Positions 11,229-22,066 of a DNA stretch of 64,000 bases are shown here, in pieces. The DNA is taken from positions 270,466,622 through 270,530,621 of the forward strand of contig NC_050096.1 in NCBI RefSeq assembly GCF_902167145.1, in the 5' to 3' direction. A program made the translations under genes and the position numbers. A model generated the notes under the pieces. That model was not told where the DNA came from and did no database searches. It saw only the letters and a program-made list of their open reading frames with translations. This DNA is from Zea mays (Eukaryota > Streptophyta > Magnoliopsida > Poales > Poaceae). Numbering within the stretch: the stretch's first letter is position 1; each line of letters begins with the position of its first letter.

Positions 11229-12458
11229 TGAGAGCACCTAGAGGGGGGGTGAATAGCTGATCCTATAAAACTTGAATCTTAATGCCACAAAACTTGATTA
11301 GGAGTTAGCACAAGAATGCCAAGTGGCTAGAGAAGAGTCTTTGCAAGACACGATAACCACAAGAAGATCAATCACAGATAGTCACAGTGGTTTATCTCGT
11401 GGTTCGGCCAAGTTCAACAATTGCCTAGTCCACGTTGTGGCGTCCCAACGGACGAGGGTTGCAATCAACCCCTCTCAAGCGGTCCAAAGACCCACTTGAA
11501 CACCACGGTGTTTTGCTTTGCTTTACTATATCCCGTTTGCGAGGAATCTCCACAACTTGGAGCCTCTCGCCCTTACACTTTGATGATCACAAAGAAGCAC
11601 GGAGTAAGGGAGGGATGACCAACACACACAAGACACGAAATCAGAGTACCAACACGCACACAAGTCGCAACAAGAGCTCACAACACAACTCAGCGAGTTC
11701 ACAACTCAAATGGAGCTCTAATTGCTATCGCAAAGAATCAAATGCACGGAATCGAAGTCTTGGTGCTTAGGAATGCTTAGAGAATCCTTGGTGTACTCCT
11801 CCATGCGCCTAGGGGTCCTTTTTATAGCCCCAAGGCAGCTAGGAGCCGTTGAGTGCATTCCAGGAAGGCAATTCTTGCCTTCTGTCGCCTGGCGCACCGG
11901 ACAGTCCGGTGCACCACCGGACACTGTCCGGTGCGGATTTCTTTCCTTCTTTGGCGAAGCCGACCATTGGCGCTTTGGAGCCGTGGGCGCACCAGACACT
12001 GTCCGGTGCACACCGGACAGTCCGGTGCCCCCTTCCGACCGTTGGCTCGGCCACGTGTCTCGCGCGGATCGCGCAGCCGACCATTGGCCCGGCCGACCGT
12101 TGGCTCACCGGACAGTCCGGTGCACACCGGACAGTCCGGTGAATTATAGTCGTACGCCGTTAATCACTTCCCGAGAGCAGCAAGTTCGCCTGAGCCAGCC
12201 TGGCGCACCGAACACTGTCCGGTGCACCCAGACAGAGCTGACTTTGGCAGAACAAAGCCATCTTTAATTTCAACTTGATTTTTCCTATTTCCAGCACTTA
12301 GACACAATACATTAGTCTCTAAAACAATGTACTAAGTCTGAGAAACATACCTTTATACTTGATTTGTACTTTGTCCACCATTTAACACTTAGGCACTTGT
12401 GTTGGATACTAAATCACCAAAATACTTAGAAATAGCCCAAGGGCACATTTCCCTTTAA
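11229..12458 (-). repeat. Left (3') LTR of element B
   Basis: Pairs with 27367-28574. The inner end reads CCCTTTAA instead of CCCTTTCA, so the terminal CA is mutated to AA. The LTR contains the CACCGGAC-GTCCGGTG palindromes at about 11890-12145 and a TATA-like TTTTTATA (minus TATAAAAA) near 11818. Confidence 0.9.
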
Positions 12459-12803
12459 ATCTCCCCCTTTTTTGGTGATTTATGCCAACACAACATAAAG
12501 CAAGTAGAACAAGTGCAAAATCACTTCAAATAAGAACTCAAAATTGTTTTGATTCAAATTTAACATATATGGTCCAAGTCCACCTTTTCCCTTTCAAACC
12601 TCCTTTGAGACTAAATTAAGCAAACTCAAGCACACAGTTAGTCTCAAAGGGTCAAGTTGTAGCACATCTCCCTCTAAATATCTGCATCACTTGCAAGTGG
12701 ACTTGTGAGGTCCGGGGAGTGTTTGTACAACTTGAGCACCATAAATAAACAACAAAATGCTTAAGGAACATGATCAAGGCATAAAACACATGTATGCTAT
12801 AAA
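12459..12803 (-). other. Element B 3' untranslated region with polypurine tract
   Basis: The minus strand has AAAAAAGGGGGAGAT directly before the 3' LTR, the expected polypurine tract for plus-strand priming. A second related motif (minus AGAGGGAGATGTGC) lies near 12665. The region is about 345 bp against about 800 bp in C and G, so B has lost the middle of it. No env-like gene is present. Confidence 0.7.
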
Positions 12804-13156
12804 TCAATCCAAGTTCTGCGAATCTAAGACATTTAGCTCACTACGCAACTTGCAAAAGGTCTGCTCATCTAAAGGCTTGGTAAAGATATCGGCTAGCTGG
12901 TTCTCGGAGCTAACATGAAACACTTCGATATCTCCTTTTTGTTGGTGGTCTCTCAAAAAGTGATGACGGATGTTTATGTGCTTTGTGTGGCTGTGTTCAA
13001 CAGGATTATCCGCCATGCGGATAGCACTCTCATTATCACATAGGAGTGGGACTTTGCTCAGATTGTAGCCAAAGTCCCTGAGGGTTTGCCTCATCCAAAG
13101 TAGTTGCACGCAACACTGTCCTGCGGCAACGTACTCGGCCTCAGCGGTGGATAGGG
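12804..13156 (-). pseudogene. Element B pol 3' end: RNase H C-terminus, separated by element C
   Basis: Codes the last ~115 residues of the Copia RNase H. It begins at the [11 protein letters not shown] motif cut by C, continues through [15 protein letters not shown] and [12 protein letters not shown], and ends LDSQNLD-stop. The same sequence closes pol in C and G. The segment itself has no internal stop. It belongs to the pol frame that resumes at 22067. Confidence 0.88.
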
Positions 13157-13398
13157 TGAAAGGGAAATGTGCCCTTGGGCCATTTCTAAGTATTTTGGTG
13201 ATTGAGTGTCAACACAAGTGCTTAAATGTGATTCATGCCCACGGATGAACAAAGTGAAAATCTAGAGCAAATGTATGTTTCTAAGCCTTAGTACATTAGT
13301 TTTGTGTACTAATATATTTATCTAAGTGCTAGAAACAGAGAGAAGAAGAAAAGGAGATTGTTGGCTGTGTACAGCCAACAGGCTGTTTCGGTCTGGGG

Positions 13399-13748
13399 CA
13401 CCGGACTGTCCGGTGGTGCACCGGACAGTGTCCGGTGCGCCAGGCTGCCTCGACCTGAAGACGCCGCTCTCGGGAATTTGCCGACGGCGTACGGCTAAAA
13501 TTCACCGGACTGTCCGGTGTGCACCGGACTGTCCGGTGAGCCAACGGTCGGCCGAGCCAACGGTCGGTCGCGGAATCTGCGCGCGACACGTGGTCTGGCC
13601 AACGGTCGGAAGGAGGCACCGGACTGTCCGGTGTGCACCGGACTGTCCGGTGCGCCAGATCTGCAACGGTCGGCAACGGTCGACTGCGCTATTTAAGGAA
13701 AGGAATCGGGCACCGGACAGTGTCCGGTGTGCACCGGACTGTCCGGTG
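13399..13748. promoter_or_regulatory. Eight-copy palindrome array in the C 5' LTR
   Basis: Eight copies of CACCGGACTGTCCGGTG, or of its 19-bp variant with AGTGT in the centre, start at 13399, 13419, 13503, 13522, 13617, 13636, 13711 and 13732. They are mostly paired, 19-21 bp apart, and lie 70-420 bp upstream of the TATA box. Palindromic repeats of this kind in LTRs are known from Sireviruses; what binds them is not known to me. CCAACGGTCGG(C/T)CG repeats lie between the pairs. The 3' LTR (21092-21406) has seven copies. Confidence 0.85.
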
Positions 13749-13816
13749 CGCCCGATGACAGAAGGCAAGGACGGCCTTCCAGATTTGTTCTCAACGGCTC
13801 CTAGCTGCCTTGGGGC

Positions 13817-13824
13817 TATAAAAG
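13817..13824 (+). promoter_or_regulatory. TATA box of the C 5' LTR
   Basis: TATAAAAG, preceded by GGGGC. The same site is at 21475-21482 in the 3' LTR and, on the minus strand, near 27955-27962 (B), 62171-62178 and 56027-56034 (G). Confidence 0.75.
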
Positions 13825-14409
13825 GGACCCCTAGGCGCATGGAGGAGAACACCAAGCAACCTTGAGCATTCTTGATCATCCACACTCAGTCTTTGCGCAT
13901 CCGTTTGTGATTCTAAGTGATTCGAGCTCTGTTCTTGTGAGAAACTGTGAGATAGTCTTGGAGCTCGAATCTTGGCCGTGTGTGTGCGCGTTTCGCTGTG
14001 GATTTGTGTGTGTTGCTTCCCTCCCTTACTCCGTGCTTCTTTGTGAATCTTAAGTGTAAGGGCGAGAGACTCCAATTTGTGGAGATTCCTCGCAAGTGGG
14101 ATAAAGATAAGCAAGGCAAAATACTGTGGTATTCAAGTGGGTCTTTGGACCGCTTGAGAGGGGTTGATTGCCACCCTCGTCCGTTGGGACGCCACAACGT
14201 GGAGTAGGCAAGTTTTGTACTTGGCCGAACCACGGGATAAATCACCGTGTCTCCTCTGTGTTGAATTCTCTGTGATTGTCATATTGTGCAAGATCTTCTC
14301 TTTAGCCACTTGGCAATTATTGTGCTAACCCCTAACAAGTTTTTGTGGCTATAAGTTAAGTTTTTACAGGATCACCTATTCACCCCCCCCCCCTCTAGGT
14401 GCTCTCAAT

Positions 14410-14421
14410 TGGTATCAGAGT
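14410..14421 (+). other. Primer-binding site of element C
   Basis: TGGTATCAGAGT follows the LTR after two bases. It matches the initiator Met-tRNA 3' end except for the last base (C in B and G). Confidence 0.9.
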
Positions 14422-14457
14422 CGTTCTCTTCAAGAAAGGGACTAACCGCCCGAAGAG

Positions 14458-16827
14458 ATGGATCCTAAGGGGAAGGGAATCGTGATCAACGACAAGGAAA
14501 AGGAGTCCTTCGTCAACGAGCCAAAAGATGATAAATCCAACGACTCTGGCTCGGGCCACAGACGTAAAGATGGGAAGAAGAAGAAGACAAGGCGCATCAA
14601 GGAGATCGTCTACTACGACAGCGACGAATCCTCTTCTTCCCAAAAGGACGATGACAACGACTACAGGAAGACGGTCAATTCGAACTTTTCATTTGATTAT
14701 TCTCGTATTCCACATAGTTCGAATTCGCATTTGCTTTCCATTCCTCTCGGCAAACCTCCACACTTTGATGGGGAGGACTACGGATTTTGGAGTCACAAAA
14801 TGCGTAGTCATTTATTCTCTCTCCATCCAAGCATATGGGAGATTGTAGAGAATGGAATGAAATTTGATAGCTCGGATAGCCCGATGTTTATTAACGAACA
14901 AATTCATAAAAATGCACAAGCTACTACTGTGTTGCTAGCCTCTTTGTGCAGGGACGAGTACAATAAGGTGAGCGGCTTGGACAATGCCAAGCAGATATGG
15001 GACACCCTCAAGATTTCTCACGAGGGGAACGACATCACCATGCTCACTAAAATGGAGTTGGTGGAGGGCGAGCTTGGAAGGTTTGCAATGATAAGGGGCG
15101 AGGAGCCAACCCAAACATACAACCGGCTCAAGACCCTTATCAACAAAATAAGGAGTTATGGAAGCACGCGATGGACGGACCATGACGTCGTCCGACTATT
15201 ACTAAGGTCATTTACCGTTCTTGATCCTCATCTCGTGAACAATATTCGTTAGAATCCCAGGTACACGAAGATGACGCCCGAGGAGGTACTCGGAAAATTC
15301 GTAAGCGGGCGGATGATGATCAAGGAGGCAAGATACGTGGACGACGCCTTGAATGGACCAATCAACGAGCCGCAACCTCTTGCTCTCAAAGCAACAAGAA
15401 GCAAGGAGGCGCTACCTAGCAAGGTGGCACAAATTGAGGCGGCCGGACTTAATGATGAAGAAATGGCTCTCATCATCAAACGCTTCAAGACGGTACTAAA
15501 AGGTCACAAGGGGCAGCCAAGCAAGACCAAGACAAAGGGGAAGCGCTCATGCTTCAAGTGCGGTAAGATCGGTCATTTTATCGCTAACTGCCCAGATAAC
15601 GATAGTGACCAGGAACAGGGGAACAAGAGGGAAAAGAAGAAAAATTACAAGAAGGCCAAGGGCGAGGCACACATCGGAAAGGAGTGGGATTCGGATTGCT
15701 CCTCCGACTCCGACAATGAAGGACTCGCCGCCACCGCCTTCAACAAGTCATCCCTCTTCCCCAACGAGCGTCACACATGCCTTATGGCAAGGGAGAAGAA
15801 GGTGAGTACTCGAGACTCCACTTATGCTTCTTCTAGTGATAATGAGTCTAGTGATGATGATGACATAGACTATTCATGCTTATTCAAGGGTTTAGATAGA
15901 TCTAAGATAGACAAAATTAATCAATTGATTGATGCCTTGAATGATAAGAATGTGCTTTTAGAAAAGCAAGAGGATTTGTTGTATGAAGAACATGACAAAT
16001 TTGTAGAAGCACAAAAATCACTTGCATTAGAGATTAAGAGAAATGAAATGCTTTCTTGTGAGTTGTCTACATGTCATGATTCAATTGCTAGTTTAAAGAG
16101 CATAAATGATGATTTAAATGCTAAACTAGAAAAATCTAGTAAATCAACATCTTGTGTAGAACATGTTGAGATTTGCACTAGGTGTAAGGATTTCGATGTT
16201 GATGCCTGTAGTAATCATCTAGTTTCAATTTCCAAACTAACTGAGGAATTGGCTAGTCTTAATGCCCAACTTAAGACTAGCAAGAATGATTTCGATAAAC
16301 TAAAATTTGCAAGGGATGCCTACACGGTTGGTAGACACCCCTCAATTAAGGATGGTCTTGGCTTCAAGAGAGAGGCCAAGAACTTAACAAGCCATAAGGC
16401 TCCCATCTTCGTCAAGGAGAAAGGGAAGGCCCCTATGGCTAGTAGTGCTAAAAGGAACCATGCTTTCTTGTACCATGATAGGAGACATGCTAGAAATGCT
16501 TATAATGATTCACATGTTTATGATTCTCATGCCATGTTTGCTTCTAGTTCTTCCTATAAGCATGATAGAGATATGTGTAAGGGAAATGTTGTGCATATGC
16601 CTAGGAGAAATTTTGCTCATGTTCCTAGAAAAGTTGTGAACAAACCTTCTACCATTTATTATGCTTGCAATGCTCCCTTTGCTATTTGTAGAAAGGGTAA
16701 GAAGGTAATTGCTAGGAAATTAGGGGCAAAATGCAAGGGTGACAAGACTTGCATTTGGGTCCCTAAGGAAATTTGCACTAACCTTGTAGGACCCAACAAG
16801 TGTTGGGTACCTAAGTCCCAAGCCTAA
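14458..16827 (+). pseudogene. Element C Gag, one internal stop
   Basis: Capsid/nucleocapsid precursor of a Sirevirus, 789 codons from the ATG at 14458. A basic/acidic N-terminus (DPKGKGIVINDKEKES) is followed by the Copia gag core (FDGEDYGFWSHKMRSHLF and IWDTLKISHEGND). A zinc knuckle CFKCGKIGHFIANC lies at 15550-15591 (residue ~365). An acidic Ser-rich region, a long coiled-coil-like stretch and a basic C-terminus ending VWVPKSQA-type follow. The lesion is TAG at 15250-15252 (codon 265), where B and G have GAG (IRENPRYTK), a G-to-T transversion. Frames before and after are the same. The unusually long Gag with a coiled coil is characteristic of Sireviruses. Pol starts in another frame 8 bp after the stop. 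Confidence 0.93.
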
Positions 16828-16834
16828 ATTTGCC

Positions 16835-19800
16835 TTGCAGGTTTATGCATCCGGGGGTTCAAGCTGGATTATCGACAGCGGATGCACAAACCATATGACG
16901 GGGGAGAAGAAGATGTTCACTTCCTACGTCAAGAATAAGGATTCCCAAGATTCAATTATATTTGGTGATGGGAATCAAGGCAAGGTAAAAGGATTAGGTA
17001 AAATTGCAATTTCTAATGAGCATTCTATCTCTAATGTATTTTTAGTAGAGAGTCTTGGATATAATTTGCTATCTGTTAGTCAATTATGTCATATGGGGTA
17101 TAACTGTCTATTTACAAATGTAGATGTGTCTGTCTTTAGAAGAAGCGATGGTTCATTAGCTTTTAAGGGTGTATTAGACGGCAAACTTTATTTAGTTGAT
17201 TTTGCAAAAAGAAGAGGCCGGTCTAGATGCATGCTTAATAGCTAAGACTAGCATGGGCTGGCTGTGGCATCGCCGCTTAGCACATGTGGGGATGAAAAAC
17301 CTTCACAAGCTTCTAAAGGGAGAACACGTGATAGGTTTGACTAACGTGCATTTCGAAAAAGATAGACCTTGTGCAGCTTGTCAAGCAGGTAAACAAGTGG
17401 GAGGAGCGCATCACAGCAAAAATGTGATGACCACTTCAAGACCCCTGGAGCTGCTGCATATGGACCTCTTCGGACCCGTCGCCTATCTGAGCATAGGAGG
17501 GAGTAAGTATGGTTTAGTTATTGTTGATGATTTTTCCCGCTTCACTTGGGTGTTCTTTTTGTAGGATAAGTCTGAAACCCAAGGGACCCTCAAGCGCTTC
17601 CTCAGGAGAGCTCAAAATGAGTTTGAGCTCAAGGTGAAGAAGATAAGGAGCGACAACGGGTCCGAATTCAAGAACCTTCAAGTGGAGGAATTTCTTGAGG
17701 AGGAAGGGATCAAGCACGAGTTCTCCGCTCCCTACACACCACAGCAAAATGGTGTGGTAGAGAGGAAGAACAGGACGCTAATCGATATGGCGAGGACAAT
17801 GCTTGGAGAATTTAAGACCCCTGAGTGTTTCTGGTCGGAAGCCGTGAACACGGCTTGCCACGTCATCAACAGGGTCTACCTTCATCGCCTCCTCAAGAAG
17901 ACTTCGTATGAGCTACTAACCGGTAACAAACCCAATGTATCTTACTTTCGTGTATTTGGGAGCAAGAGCTACATTCTAGTGAAGAAAGGTAGAAATTCTA
18001 AGTTTGCTCCCAAAGTTGTAGAAGGGTTTTTGTTAGGTTATGACTCAAATACAAAGGCGTATAGAGTCTTCAACAAATCATCGGGTTTGTTTGAAGTCTC
18101 TAGCAACGTTGTATTTGATGAGACTAATGGCTCTTCAAGAGAGCAAGTTGTTGATTGTAATGATGTAGATGAAGAAGATGTTCCGACGGCCGCTATACGG
18201 ACCATGGCGATTGGAGAAGTACGGCCGCAGGAACAAGATGAACGAGATCAACCTTCTTCCTCAACTATGGTGAATCCCCCAACCGAAGATGACGAACAGG
18301 TACCTCAAGTGGAGGCGCTTGATCAAGGGGGAGCACAAGATGATCAAGTGATGGAGGAAGAAGCGCAACCGGCACCTCCAACCCAAGTTCGAGCGATGAT
18401 TCAAAGGGATCATCCCGTCGATCAAATTCTGGGTGACATTAGCAAGGGAGTAACTACTCGATCTCGATTAGTTAATTTTTGTGAGCATTACTCCTTTGTC
18501 TCTTCTATTGAGCCTTTCAGGGTAGAGGAGGCCTTGCTAGATCCGGATTGGGTATTGGCCATGCAGGAGGAGCTCAACAACTTCAAGCGCAATGAAGTTT
18601 GGACACTGGTGCCTCGTCTGAAGCAAAATGTTGTGGGAACCAAGTGGGTGTTCCGCAACAAACAGGACGAGCATGGGGTGGTGACGAGGAACAAGGCTCG
18701 ACTTGTGGCAAAAGGTTATGCCCAAGTCGCAGGTTTGGACTTTGAGGAGACTTTTGCTCCTGTGGCTAGGCTAGAGTCAATTCGTATCTTGCTAGCATAT
18801 GCCGCTCATCATTCTTTCAGGTTGTACCAAATGGATGTGAAGAGCGCTTTCCTCAACGGGCCAATCAAGGAGGAGGTGTACGTGGAGCAACCCCCTGGCT
18901 TCGAGGATGAACGGTACCCCGACCATGTGTGCAAGCTCTCTAAGGCGCTCTATGGACTTAAGCAAGCCCCAAGAGCATGGTATGAATGCCTTAGAGACTT
19001 TTTAATTGCTAATGCTTTCAAGGTTGGGAAAGCCGATCCAACTCTCTTTACAAAGACATGTGATGGTGATTTGTTTGTGTGCCAAATTTATGTCGATGAC
19101 ATAATATTTGGTTCTACTAACCAAAAGTCATGTGAAGAGTTTAGCAGGGTGATGACGCAGAAGTTCGAGATGTCGATGATGGGCGAGTTGAACTACTTCC
19201 TTGGGTTCCAAGTGAAGCAACTCAAGGACGGCACCTTCATCTCCCAAATGAAGTACACGCAAGATCTGCTAAAGCGGTTTGGGATGAAGGACGCCAAGCC
19301 CGCAAAGACTCCGATGGGGACCGACGGACACACCGACCTCAACAAAGGAGGTAAGTCCGTTGATCAAAAAGCATACCGGTCAATGATAGGTTCTTTGCTT
19401 TACTTATGTGCTAGTAGACCGGATATTATGCTTAGCGTATGCATGTGTGCTAGATTTCAATCCGATCCTAAGGAGTGTCACTTAGTGGCGGTGAAGCGAA
19501 TTCTTAGATATTTAGTTGCTACGCCTTGCTTCGGGCTCTGGTATCCAAAGGGGTCTACCTTTGACTTAGTTGGATACTCAGACTCCGACTATGCTGGATG
19601 TAAGGTCGATAGGAAGAGTACATCGGGGACGTGCCAATTCTTAGGAAGGTCCCTTGTGTCATGGAACTCTAAGAAACAAACCTCTGTTGCCCTATCCACC
19701 GCTGAGGCCGAGTACGTTGCCGCAGGTCAGTGTTGCGCGCAACTACTTTGGATGAGGCAAACCCTCCGGGACTTTGGCTACAATCTGAGCAAAGTCCCAC

Positions 19801-20042
19801 TCCTATGTGACAATGAGAGTGCTATCCGCATGGCGGAGAATCCTGTTGAGCACAGCCGCACAAAGCACATAGACATCCGGCATCACTTTTTGAGAGACCA
19901 CCAGCAAAAGGGAGATATCGAAGTGTTTCATGTTAGCACCGAGAACCAGCTAGCCGATATCTTCACTAAGCCTCTAGATGAGAAGACCTTTTGCAGGTTG
20001 CGTAGTGAGCTAAATGTCATAGATTCGCGGAACCTGGATTGA
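16835..20042 (+). pseudogene. Element C Pol (protease-integrase-RT-RNase H), one frameshift and one stop
   Basis: Copia polyprotein. It opens with the retropepsin-type segment [15 protein letters not shown]. Next come the GAG_pre-integrase zinc-binding segment ([17 protein letters not shown] ... CAACQAGK) and the integrase core ([17 protein letters not shown] and [10 protein letters not shown] carrying D, D and E). The RT follows, with [11 protein letters not shown] and YVDD at 19089-19100. RNase H comes last ([30 protein letters not shown]). One extra A in the run near 17208 (five A against four in B) shifts the frame. TAG at 17562-17564 replaces CAG, which is present in B (FFLQDK). The last 802 codons (17634-20042) are open. 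RT and RNase H look intact. Confidence 0.94.
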
Positions 20043-20849
20043 ATTGTAGCATACATGTATTTATGCTTTTGTTCATGTTCCTTTTTGCATTTTGTTGCTT
20101 ATTATGGTGCTCAAGTTGTACAAACACTCCCTGGACCTCACAAGTCCGTTGCAAAGTGATGCACATGTTTAGGGGGAGATGTGTTACAACTTGACCCTTT
20201 GAGACTAACCATATGCTTGAGTTTGATGATTTAGTCTCGAAGGAGGATTGAAAGGGAAAAGGTGGACTTGGACCATGAAAGACTTCCACTGCACTCCGAT
20301 GAGAGGGTAACGTATTCCAAGTTCATCTCATGCAATCTTATTGCCTTTGTATTCTTATTGAAGATCTTGGTGAGGCAATGGGGTTAGAAGGCCAAGATTG
20401 ATCCCGTTTTGGTGCTTGATGCCAAAGGGGGAGAAAATAAAGGCCAAAGTGATAAATGGATCAGCTACCACTTAAGAGATTTTGAAAATAATATGAAAAT
20501 AGTAGAATAGAGTTTTTGTTTTGTCAAAAGCTTTTATTGTCTCTTATTGTCTCTATTGTCAAAAGTTGGCTTCTTGTGGGGAGAAGTGTTGATTATGGGA
20601 AATAGGGGGAGTTTTTGAAATCTTTGATCAATCTCTTTTGGAATGACTCTCTTTATGCCTCAACATGTGTGTTTGACATAGAAATAGAGATTTGAGTTTG
20701 ATTTGCAAAAACAAACCAAGTGGTGGCAAAGGATGATCCATGTATGCCAAAATTGAATCAAAATCAATTTGAGTTTTACTTGAAGTGATTTTGCACTTGT
20801 TCTAGTTGCTTTATATTGTGTTGGCATAAATCACCAAAAAGGGGGAGAT
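20043..20849 (+). other. Element C 3' untranslated region with repeated polypurine motifs
   Basis: Four GGGGGAG-type motifs lie at about 20171, 20427, 20605 and 20840. The last (AAAAAGGGGGAGAT) directly abuts the 3' LTR and is the priming tract. Multiplied polypurine tracts are a reported Sirevirus feature. No ORF of useful length is present, so there is no env-like gene. Confidence 0.8.
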
Positions 20850-22061
20850 TGAAAGGGAAATGTGCCCTTGGGCCATTTCTAAGTATTTTGGTGATTGAGT
20901 GTCAACACAAGTGCTTAAATGTGATTCATGCCCACGGATGAACAAAGTGAAAATCTAGAGCAAAGGTATGTTTCTAAGCCTTAGTACATTAGTTTTGTGT
21001 ACTAATATATTTATCTAAGTGCTAGAAACAGAGAGAAGAAGAAAAGGAGATTGTTGGCTGTGTACAGCCAACACGCTGTTTCGGTCTGGGGCACCGGACT
21101 GTCCGGTGGTGCACCGGACAGTGTCCGGTGCGCCAGGCTGCCTCGACCTGAAGACGCCGCTCTCGGGAATTTGCCGACGGCGTACGGCTAAAATTCACCG
21201 GACTGTCCGGTGTGCACCGGACTGTCCGGTGAGCCAACGGTCGGTCGCGGAATCTGCGCGCGACACGTGGTCTGGCCAACGGTCGGAAGGAGGCACCGGA
21301 CTGTCCGGTGCGCCAGATCTGCAACGGTCGGCAACGGTCGACTGCGCTATTTAAGGAAAGGAATCGGGCACCGGACAGTGTCCGGTGTGCACCGGACTGT
21401 CCGGTGCGCCCGATGACAGAAGGCAAGGATGGCCTTCCAGATTTGTTCTCAACGGCTCCTAGCTGCCTTGGGGCTATAAAAGGGACCCCTAGGCGCATGG
21501 AGGAGAACACCAAGCAACCTTGAGCATTCTTGATCATCCACACTCAGTCTTTGCGCATCCGTTTGTGATTCTAAGTGATTCGAGCTCTGTTCTTGTGAGA
21601 AACTGTGAGATAGTCTTGGAGCTCGAATCTTGGCCGTGTGTGTGCGCGTTTCGCTGTGGATTTGTGTGTGTTGCTTCCCTCCCTTACTCCGTGCTTCTTT
21701 GTGAATCTTAAGTGTAAGGGCGAGAGACTCCAATTTGTGGAGATTCCTCGCAAGTGGGATAAAGATAAGCAAGGCAAAATACTGTGGTATTCAAGTGGGT
21801 CTTTGGACCGCTTGAGAGGGGTTGATTGCCACCCTCGTCCGTTGGGACGCCACAACGTGGAGTAGGCAAGTTTTGTACTTGGCCGAACCACGGGATAAAT
21901 CACCGTGTCTCCTCTGTGTTGAATTCTCTGTGATTGTCATATTGTGCAAGATCTTCTCTTTAGCCACTTGGCAATTATTGTGCTAACCCCTAACAAGTTT
22001 TTGTGGCTATAAGTTAAGTTTTTACAGGATCACCTATTCACCCCCCCTCTAGGTGCTCTCA
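20850..22061 (+). repeat. 3' LTR of element C
   Basis: Nearly identical to 13157-14407. The substitutions seen are near offsets 110, 223 and 594. One 16-bp unit (GAGCCAACGGTCGGCC) and one 19-bp palindrome unit are missing relative to the 5' LTR. It ends CTAGGTGCTCTCA before the TAGGG TSD. Confidence 0.95.
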
Positions 22062-22066
22062 TAGGG

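Larger units (their letters stand above)
13157..14407 (+). repeat. 5' LTR of element C
   Basis: Starts TGAAAGGGAAATGTGCCC and ends CTAGGTGCTCTCA. It contains the palindrome array (13399-13748), a TATA box TATAAAAG (13817-13824), and an 11-C run just before the 3' end (7 C in the other LTR). Confidence 0.95.
13157..22061 (+). mobile_element. Element C: young Opie/Ji-like Sirevirus (Copia), plus strand
   Basis: A complete 8.9-kb element with two LTRs (13157-14407, 20850-22061), primer-binding site, gag, pol, several GGGGGAG motifs and a polypurine tract. It is flanked by perfect TAGGG TSDs (13152-13156, 22062-22066). It lies in the RNase H region of B in the opposite direction. By eye the two LTRs differ by only three substitutions, two tandem-unit indels (16 and 19 bp) and a C-run length, so the insertion is recent. 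Despite this, gag has one stop, and pol has one frameshift and one stop. Confidence 0.95.

Noticed and set aside
13399..13748. CRISPR-like array of spaced palindromic repeats
   Set aside because: Spacers are themselves repeated and unequal, the array lies in both LTRs of a plant Copia element, and the host is clearly a plant.
20043..20849. env-like gene in Sirevirus C
   Set aside because: Some Sireviruses carry one, but this 800-bp region has no ORF of useful size and is filled by polypurine motifs.
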